From assembly GCA_049999725.1 (NCBI GenBank), contig JBNGIS010008718.1, positions 1 to 35,931 on the forward strand: 35,931 bases of DNA, in the 5' to 3' direction. Source of the stretch: Haplomitrium mnioides (taxonomy: Eukaryota > Marchantiophyta > Haplomitriopsida > Calobryales). Positions 28,884 through 35,931 of this stretch are shown here, one piece after another. Below the pieces are notes generated by a model. That model did not search any database. It saw nothing but the letters and a program-made list of their open reading frames with translations, and was not told where the DNA came from. The position numbers and the translations under genes were made by a program. Every line of letters starts with the position of its first letter. Within the stretch, counting starts at the first letter, position 1.

Positions 28884-31800
28884 ATGAAGAAGAAAGGCGA
28901 GAGAAAAAGTCGACAAAATCGAATATGTCAGGTAGAAAAACAAAAAAATGGAGGACTAATTGTGGTGAATGGGTGGATAGAAGGATCTCCAATAAGGATT
29001 TTGGTGGATTTCGGAGCAGAAGAAAATTATTTATCACAAGCAATGGCACTAAAGTTGAAGTTACCCCTTGAGGAAGAAGAGCACAAGGTAGTTGAAATGG
29101 CAAACAAACAAAGCGAGTCAATTAGAAGATTGTCTCAAAGTATATCCTTACATATTGGCAACTATCAAGAAGAGCTCGAATGGAAGATCACAACATTGGC
29201 AAGATATGATGCTATGCTGGGAATGAAGTGGTTGAGAAGATATAACCCACAAGTGGATTGGCAAAAGAAGACCTTCATAACACCTGAATAGAAGATTTGG
29301 GGAGATCGTATACGAACTTATTCAAGGAAACTACCTCTATATGTGATTGGAGAAAAGTCAATAAAGAGACAAGATGTGGTATTTTTGGGACTCATACATG
29401 AGGTTGAAAATGATAAGAAAGACTCTAAGCATAAAGTCCCATATGAACTTCAAGGGGTTTTAAGAGAATTTCATGATGTTTTTCCCAACAATTTACCTCC
29501 TATTTTGCCGCCTAAGCAATCTATTGATCATAAGATTGAGGTTGTTCTAGGAAGTACTCCACTGTGTAAGGCACCATATCATTTGCCTCCTCATGAATTG
29601 GAAGAATGCAAAACTCAAGTCACTAAACTATTGGCGAAAGGATTTATTCAACCAAACATCTCTCCTTATTGTGCACCAGTGTTATTCATAAAAATGAAAG
29701 ACAGAAGTATGAGGATGTGTATCGACTATCAGGCCCTCAACCAACAAACAGTGAAAAATAAATATCCATTACCAAGAATCATTGATTTATTTGACCAACT
29801 TCAAGGAGAAAACTATTTTACTAAGTTGGATTTGAGAAGTGGATACAACCAAATTCGAATTGCAGAGGGTGACGTGCAGAAGCCGGCATTTCAAAGTCGA
29901 TATGGGAATTTTAAATATCTTGTTATGCCATTTGGATTAACTAATGCTCTGCAACCTTTATGGGTCTAATGAATGATATTTTTCCATCTTTTCAAGATAA
30001 GTTTGTTATTGTTTTCTTGGATGACATTCTTATTTACAGCAAAAATCTTCATGAATATCAACAACACATTCGTACAGTATTGAAGGTACTTCGGGACCAC
30101 AACTATATGTTAAGATGTCAAAATGTGAAATTGGCAAAAGAGATGTTGATTACTTTGGTCACCGGATGAGTGCAACAAGAATTCAGGTCATAGATGAGAA
30201 AGTGGAGGCCATTCAAAAATGGGAAGCTCCTAGTAATCAAACACAACTGCGAGGATTTTTGGGGCTAATTAGGTTTTATCGTCGATTTGTGATAGGTTTT
30301 GCACAAATAAGAGAACCCTTGACCAATTTGCTTAAGAAAAATCATACATAGACATGGGGAGCTACAGAAGAATTGGCATTCCAAGCATTGAAGAAATCAT
30401 TTCTTCATGCTCTTATTCTCAAACAGTATGACTCTAAACAACCAATAAAAATTTCAGTTGATGCATCGGGAAAAGCTATAGGCGGGGTTTTGCAACAAGA
30501 ATCGAAGGATGGCTGGCATCCTATTGCTTTCTTCTCTAGAAAGCTAAGCAATACAGAGCAAAATTATCATACCACGGAGTGGGAGGAGCTAGCGATCATA
30601 TTATCCACCAAGCATTGGAAGCATTATCTCGGAGAGAAGGAGTTTCATGTTGAGACTAATCATAAACCTCTATTCTATCTCAAAACGCAAAAAGAGCTTT
30701 TCAAAATGAAGATTCGATGGGATGAGTTGCAACAACGCTTTGATATGAAGATGGTGTATGTGGAAAGAAAACGACAAATTGCAAATGCTTTGACTCACAT
30801 ACCTCAACTCAACATCTTGAAAAAAGTTGCAATACATCCTATATGGTGGTCGAAAATGTTAGCTGGAGTTAAGAAAGATGAAGAGATAATTGCTGCACAA
30901 CAAAAGAAGTTGGTAAAAATGGTAAGAGGTTTGATTTTCTTCTAAAATAAGGTATGAATCCCTAATAATATCACGCTTTTCTTTGAAGTTTTTCATGAAG
31001 CACATGATTCTGCTATTGGTGGACATGTTGGAATCAAGAAGACATTGGACAATCTTCAACGTGTTTATTACTAGTCTAAGATGCACCAAGATGTGGAGGC
31101 ATATGTTTGGAGTTGTGTAGCTTGTCAACAGAACAAATCTACCAATCTTAAGCATGGAGGTTTATTACAACCACTTCCCATCTCCAATCGACGATCAGAA
31201 CATATGAGTATAGACATTGTATGTGAGTTACCACGTACTTCTACAGGTTATGATGCTATTGTTGTTTTTGTGGACAAACTCGGTAAAATGATTCATATTC
31301 ATCTAACAACTAAGTTAGTGACAGCCCCTGAGTTAGCTCGCATTTATCTGGAAGCAATGTACTCTCATCACGGTCTCTCTAAAGTCATTATTTTTTATCA
31401 CGAGACTCAATTCACTAGCATGTTTTGGTGCACCATCTTTGGTCTATTAAAAACCAAATTAGTTATGTCTACTACCTACCACCCTGAATCTGATGGTCAA
31501 ACTAAACAGGCCAATTGTACAATTGAAGATATGTTGCGAGCATTTACTTTCGAAGAACAAACAGAATGGGATTGGCTACTACCCCTTGTCGAGTTTTCTT
31601 ACAATAACTCTATCAACAGTTCTACCAAAGCCACGCCTTTCTTTTTGATGTACGGTGAGCATTCAACCACAATCTCTAGTCTTCACTCGGCCTTATCGCC
31701 CACCTCCAAGAGTCCAACTGCTGATGATTTCTTCATCGTCTACACTTCGCCATTTGACGAGCCAAGGCAAACCTTGAAGTGGCTCGTAATCGTCAAAAAA

Positions 31801-32290
31801 ATATGCTGATGCTCATCAACGAGAGGTGACTTTTGTTGTAGGTGACCAAGTCTGGCTATCCACTTCCAATCTTCCTTTGCTTCATTCTCGTAAGCTTAGT
31901 GCCCGCTTTATTGGCCTTTTCTCTATCTCTGCTTGTATTGGTGAAGTAGCATATCAATTGGTTTTACCCTCTCACATGAAGATTCATCCAGTCTTTCATG
32001 TCTCTTTATTGCAAGCTTTTGTTCCTCATTCTTCCTCTTTTCTAAATACCTAAGAACCCTCTCCAATGCCTGAACTTATTGATGGTCATGAAGAGTTTGA
32101 GGTGGAACAACTCTTGAAGAAACATACACGGAGTCGTGGTTGTCGTGAGATTGTGGAATATTTGGTTCGTTGGAAATGCTACCTATTTTATGAAGCTACT
32201 TAGGAGCCTTTGGAGAATTTGGCTAACACATCTGTGTTTGTTCACTCTTTTGAGACCTCTCGTACTTGCAACAAGAACGTTGCTTCTTAA
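28884..32290 (+). pseudogene. E2 pol: protease, RT, RNase H, integrase, chromodomain
   Basis: Protease ILVDFGAEENYLS has DFG in place of the catalytic D-[ST]-G. The reverse transcriptase runs from about 29460 ([41 protein letters not shown]), shifts frame near 29950 and continues with VFLDDILIYSK (30018-30050). After another shift come RFYRRFV and RNase H (VDASGKAIGGVLQQ, FFSRKLSNTEQNYHTTEWEE, TNHKPL). The integrase zinc domain is H-x3-H...CVAC. In the core, YHET replaces the SDRD-type Asp block (Tyr at 31396-31398), and GQTK replaces GQTE (31504). After a shift near 31810 come VGDQVWLST, IHPVFHVSLLQ and a chromodomain with YLVRWKCYLFYEAT then a stop where Trp is expected. Termination is TAA at 32288. 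Confidence 0.88.
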
Positions 32291-32302
32291 AAAAAGGGAG
32301 GA
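32289..32302 (+). promoter_or_regulatory. E2 polypurine tract
   Basis: AAAAAAAGGGAGGA immediately before the 3' LTR, the plus-strand primer site for reverse transcription. Confidence 0.85.
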
Positions 32303-32303
32303 T

Positions 32304-32849
32304 TGCAACGGTCACTAGCTTTAGTAAGCAACAACTAAAAATAGCAACAATTATATTTAGAAAGCCATTACTAAGTTAGAGTATTAAAAAGAGAGTGCTA
32401 TTATAGAGATAATGACACATGGCAAAATGAGAGAAAGTCAACGAATTAAAGTGAAAGAAATACACTTTAAAAGAGGATAAAGACACATGGCAAGCAAAGT
32501 ATTAAAGCAAATAGAAGGTTCTAAGATAAGAACAGGTAGCAAAAGAAGAACTAAAGAGAAATAGAAGGTTCTAAAGATAAGGACACGTAGCAGAAGGAGA
32601 ATAAAAGTAAATGGTGGTCCAATCAATGAGAGAGGAAAAATGATAGTCCAATTAGAAGAGGATTGAAAAGGAACCAATGGGGTTTTGCCACCTATGTAAG
32701 CAAAGTGCTTTTCACTTAGTATATAAAGAAGGGAGAGGGTCTTGTTGGGCATCTCTTACTTTGTGAGTTCTTGAAGTTCTTTATGTGCTACTCTTGTATA
32801 TGTTGTGCTTGTGCAAATTTGGTGTGTGATGTATGTGTGTAGTGTTAAA
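32304..32849 (+). repeat. E2 3' LTR
   Basis: 546 bp, TGCAACGGTC...GTGTTAAA. TATATAAA at 32720-32727. The G-box sites of the 5' LTR are decayed here (CACATGG, CACGTAG), showing independent mutation since insertion. Confidence 0.9.
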
Positions 32850-33151
32850 GCCTACCATAGAACTTTATATTAAACTTGAGGATGTCACCCATACTTAAAG
32901 ACTCGTTTAGCCAAAATATGATTTGCTTTATATTCTTCATGATCATAAAAAACTATAGGTGGAGGAGGAATTTGAATATGGTTTGGAAAAGAAAAAGGAC
33001 TAGAAACAAAAAGCTTAAGTTTAAACACATGGAATACAAGATGAATCTTCATATGGAGAGGAAGAACAAGTTTGTACGCAACTGGAGAAATAACTTGAGA
33101 AATTGAGAAAAAACCAATCCAAGCTGGAGATAACTTACGGACATAAGTATC
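32850..33151 (-). pseudogene. Element H, integrase C-terminus and start of chromodomain
   Basis: On the minus strand: DTYVRKLSPAWIGFFSIS, VAYKLVLPLHMKIHLVFHVF, then HEEYKANHILAKRVFKYG, a stop, HPQV and YKVLW. This is the GPF/Y-like end of a Ty3/gypsy integrase followed by the front of a chromodomain. Joining it to 26675-26567 across E2, with one GCCTA removed, gives a continuous chromodomain reading ...YKVLW-x-AYLLHDATW... Its upstream side is cut by E3. Confidence 0.8.
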
Positions 33152-33711
33152 TATAATGGTCACTAACTTTAGTAAGCAACAATTAAAAATGGAAGTACGA
33201 TATTGAGTCAACTATGTCTAGAAATCTATTACTAAGTTAGAGTATCAAAAAGCGATTGCTATTATAGAGAGAGAGTGATAAGTTGCAAGAAAAGAGAAAG
33301 CCAACGAATTAAAGTGCAAAATAAAGTCTAGAAATACTACTTTAGAAGAGGATAAAGGCACATTGCAAGTAGAGGATTAAATCAAATAGAAGGTTTTTAG
33401 ATAATGATACGTGGCAGAAGAAGAGCTAAAGAGAAATGCAAGGTTCTAAAGATAAGAACATGTGGTAGAAGGAAAGTAAAAGGTTGTCCAATCAGTGAAA
33501 GGGAAAAAGGTGGTCCAACTAGAGGAGGATAGGAAAGAAACCAGTGAGGTTTCGCTATTTATGTTAGAAAAGTGCTTTCTACTTAGTATATAAAGAAGGG
33601 AGAGTGCTTTGTTGAACATCTCTTACCTTGTGGGTTTTGTTTAAGTTCCTTGTGCGCTCATCTCGTATGTTATACTTGTGCTAACTTGTTTGTGTAATGT
33701 ATAGTGTTACA
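33152..33711 (+). repeat. E3 5' LTR
   Basis: Same family as the E2 LTRs, including the degenerate ~50-bp repeats. Of the G-box sites only ACGTGG near 33410 and CATGTGG near 33460 are left. Confidence 0.85.
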
Positions 33712-34142
33712 AATGATATCAAAGCTTGGTCTTCTCTAAACAGTGTGGATTACCCCTCTTTGGAGAAGTACTAAAGACCTTTTGGAGTAGTGGAATCTCT
33801 ACTTTGCATTAACTCCAAAAGAGTTAAAACTCTTAATTTTTCATGAGTAAAAGTATACCGAATATCCCATCATTTATAAATGAAGATAAGGAGTTTTGAC
33901 TTGATGCTATGGTAGCCAATAGATAAAGGAGCATTTGTACCTCCTAGAATTCTTCTATTGAATCCTTTTAATATTCATGTGTTTAACATTGAAAAAACAT
34001 TTCTTTCGTCAAATTTTAGTGTATAATTTTGGAGATGATTTTATGGTTTTTGTCATGGAATCAAGAGAGACTCTTATCTTACTTGTAGTAAACTATAATG
34101 CTACATGAGAGTGTTTTATTTATATTTTATGGTAGATAGAAA

Positions 34143-34343
34143 ATGGATTTGAACCAAGCTCCTCTAGAACAGTTCAACTCCAAGTGTCATATTTCAAGTA
34201 GAATAACATCTAAGCAAATGCAACAAGATTTTCTTGTTCATAAGTTTGGAGAGAGGTTTTGTAATTCGATGCTAGCATCAACTAAGCCTTTTATTTTACC
34301 TATTCTACATAATTGGAATGTGTATGTATTCATTTTCGTATAA
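34143..34343 (+). CDS. E3 leader ORF (66 residues), homologue of the E2 leader ORF
   Basis: It starts MDLNQAPLEQFNSKCH, keeps FGERFC and SMLASTKPFILPILHNW, and ends with a hydrophobic NVYVFIFV. It is fully open, whereas gag next to it is truncated. See the E2 copy at 27657 for the codon comparison. The hydrophobic tail could be a membrane anchor, but this is inference. Confidence 0.45.
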   Translation: MDLNQAPLEQFNSKCHISSRITSKQMQQDFLVHKFGERFCNSMLASTKPFILPILHNWNVYVFIFV

Positions 34344-34374
34344 GCTACGGGTTGTTAAGTTGTGACAAAAAACC

Positions 34375-34491
34375 ATGGAGGCAAACTCCAACAATATAGA
34401 AGAAGGAGCTTGGGTGATGAGAAAGTTGGAAGAGCTTCAAGCAGCTCTTATAGCAAGCCAACAACAAACAAATATGCTAATAATAGAGATG
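34375..34491 (+). pseudogene. E3 gag, N-terminal remnant
   Basis: MEANSNNIEEGAWVMRKLEE and ALIASQQQTNMLIIEM match the E2 Gag start closely. Then unrelated sequence begins (NIRYFELG), so gag is cut after about 39 codons. The frame stays open for a further ~27 foreign codons. Confidence 0.82.
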
Positions 34492-34859
34492 AACATCCGC
34501 TACTTTGAACTAGGAACTGCTACTGAGTTCCTGTTTCACTTGGCAGTCGAATTTTTTTTTTGGAAGATTTGGTAGTCAAAAACATCAAATTTAAGTCTAA
34601 AATCTTCTTTTCAAAAAAAAAATTTGTTTTTTATGAACAAAAAATGCATATTTTCCATTTAGATTATATTTCAAATATTTTATTTAGAAAGAAAACTTAA
34701 AAAGCAAACATTTTGGTTATTCAAATATTTTGAAAAAACTTGACACTATTGTAAATAAATTAAATTCAACAAAAAGGAATAAAATATATATCTTTCGATA
34801 GAAAAAAAGTACAGGAAAACCTAAATGTCTATTCGGATAAGAACTTTAAACCTGACTTG
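34492..34859 (+). repeat. Edge repeat, right copy, and AT-rich DNA
   Basis: Begins CCGCTACTTTGAACTAGGAA, the inverted relative of 910-1006. A T-run and about 250 bp of AT-rich non-coding DNA follow. Its sharp start inside E3 gag suggests it inserted there or that a rearrangement joined the two. Confidence 0.5.
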
Positions 34860-35210
34860 GAGAATCGTAGCCAACAAAGTCTATGCAAGCATAGACTCCA
34901 AACTATAACCGTAAAGCCTATGCACGCATAGACTCCGAACAAGAATCCTTAATCCTCTGCTTGCTTTAACTCTGAACAAGAACAACAAAGCCATGCATGC
35001 ATGGACTTTCAACTAGAATCCTACAGCAAAAACACCCCAAGCGTCTAAAGAAGAACCCTACAGTCTATGCAAGCATGGACATTGAACAAGAACCCTTTCA
35101 CAAAAAGGTGCTGGGACTCTGAACAACAACTGCATAGCTTAACCGTGCACGGAAACCGAACAAGAACTACAAAGCCTTAATGCGCAAAGACACTAAAAAT
35201 GTGCAAAGAC
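34860..35210. repeat. Degenerate minisatellite with TATGCNNGCATAGACT core
   Basis: Repeats of CTATGCAAGCATAGACTCC, CTATGCACGCATAGACTCCG, CATGCATGCATGGACTT and CTATGCAAGCATGGACATTG alternate with GAACAAGAA. Spacing is irregular. The palindromic core and following GACT match the 52-bp minisatellite at 102-361. Confidence 0.65.
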
Positions 35211-35339
35211 TCCACATTATTCTGAGATTACACATTGAGTTCAAACCATTCTTGGACTATCAAAAGGGTCAACTTATTCTTAGGGGAAATAAATCGAAAA
35301 ATAAATTTTATTATTACGGAAAATAGTACAAACATGTCC
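35211..35339. other. Short AT-rich spacer
   Basis: No gene seen; it lies downstream of the minus-strand methyltransferase-like relic. Confidence 0.4.
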
Positions 35340-35931
35340 TCAGACTCTCTCTTCTTCCGGAGGAACTGTCTCATCTAAATCTACTGGCTGAGCATCTGCA
35401 ATCGCTAGAGAATCCTGACGAGACTTTCCAGTCCCCGATATCATTAAAGAGTCACCAGAAGCACCTACAGTACCAGGAGGAATAGGTTCCTTGTGGTACA
35501 CAAATACTATTTGTGACTCAGTCACATCGGATGGCAAGGAAGCCATCTCCAAAACCCTCTGAGGAATATAGATAGACTGACGTCTATCATATTCCACGAC
35601 AATGCAATTTCACATCATCTTAAGAGCACAGACAAGGCCTGTGCCAGACCTAGAGCAAAGATCTAGAATCCAATCTTGCTCTATAGAGAGATAGTCAATG
35701 AAAAAATTATACAAAGCCTACAGTTTTTGATAAACATTCACATGAGCATCATCTCTTGGATGTTTAAGCTTGGAAAAAACTGCAGGACTACTAAAGACGC
35801 TCCACATTGGTTGCCAAGGAAGTCCGGTTGCAGAAGAAGCTTACAAGTTGAAATGATGCATGCTCTTCTTTCCCTCTTTTGACCTGTAGCCCACCGTCCA
35901 GTACTCGTGGGCATGTGCAATTCTGGGACCA
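35340..35931 (-). pseudogene. N4/N6-type DNA methyltransferase-like C-terminus, broken
   Basis: One minus-strand frame from the window edge to TGA at 35340 contains EYWTVGYRSKEGKKSMHHFN, LPWQPMWSVF, KLKHPRDDAHVNVYQKL, LYNFFIDYLSIEQDWILDLC with SRSGTG (motif I region, 35637-35663), then NCIVVEYDRRQSIYIPQRVL and an acidic tail. The order QKL...WILDLCSxSGTGLVCALK...NCIVVEYD is that of beta-class amino-methyltransferases (N6_N4_Mtase), where the AdoMet-binding motif I comes after the catalytic block and is followed by the acidic strand (VEYD). Three in-frame stops and an Arg inside the glycine motif indicate decay. The catalytic (S/D)PP(Y/W) motif would lie beyond the window and was not seen. Residues 1-85 after the last stop are open (35597-35340). 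Confidence 0.6.

Larger units (their letters stand above)
26681..32849 (+). mobile_element. E2: nearly full-length Ty3/gypsy chromovirus
   Basis: 6169 bp with both LTRs (26681-27228 and 32304-32849), a primer-binding site, a leader with short reading frames, gag, protease, reverse transcriptase, RNase H, integrase, chromodomain and polypurine tract in order, and the perfect target duplication GCCTA. It sits inside the chromodomain of element H. Frameshifts and stops inactivate pol. LTR copies are clearly diverged, so the insertion is not recent. Confidence 0.93.
33152..34491 (+). mobile_element. E3: second copy of the E2 family, truncated in gag
   Basis: LTR 33152-33711 (560 bp, TATAATGGTC...GTGTTACA; TATATAAA at 33587), primer-binding site, leader, then the first ~39 codons of gag at 34375. 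Similarity to E2 stops at about 34491, where an unrelated repeat begins. It inserted into the integrase of H. No 3' LTR or right target duplication is visible. Confidence 0.87.

Noticed and set aside
32885-33211. A stand-alone minus-strand gene of 108 residues
   Set aside because: The C-terminal part is the integrase/chromodomain of element H and the first ~20 residues come from the E3 LTR, so the frame crosses an insertion junction.

Overview
The window reads as nuclear DNA of a land plant. It holds a spliced TMEM41-type membrane protein gene, plant Ty3/gypsy chromoviruses, a plant MULE with a SWIM/zinc-knuckle transposase, LINE 3' ends with a zf-RVT domain, and Ty1/copia debris. A seed-free plant such as a fern is possible, because of the DNA-methyltransferase-like relic at the right edge, but this is only an inference. 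There are two assembly gaps (810-909 and 2908-2917).

Layout. 1-4.1 kb: a 52-bp minisatellite, AT-rich DNA with a dispersed 18-bp palindrome, and a 46/66-bp minisatellite. 4.1-7.4 kb (minus): the only convincing cellular gene, a TMEM41/VTT-family membrane protein in three visible exons. Its 2-kb intron carries an LTR-like insertion. 8.2-10 kb: a decayed copia element (gag, zinc knuckle, protease-side fragment) running into an LTR-like sequence. 10.2-18.5 kb: shredded cellular-gene fragments on the minus strand, including a 28-residue terminal exon amplified in a tandem array, mixed with 3' ends of one LINE family. 18.4-18.9 kb: an unrecognised plus-strand reading frame. 19.07-21.52 kb: a complete but mutated MULE with 90-bp TIRs and a near-perfect target duplication.

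21.98-34.5 kb is a nest of four Ty3/gypsy elements that can be taken apart from the sequence. An old minus-strand chromovirus (H) has its 3' LTR split by E1 (22187-26373), its chromodomain split by E2 (26681-32849, target duplication GCCTA), and its integrase end split by E3 (33152 onwards, truncated). All are defective in coding. E2 and E3 carry a short reading frame between the primer-binding site and gag whose substitutions are half synonymous.

34.5-35.93 kb: a repeat related in inverted orientation to the left edge of the window, a minisatellite, and a broken minus-strand N4/N6-type DNA methyltransferase C-terminus. No tRNA, rRNA or CRISPR array was seen.
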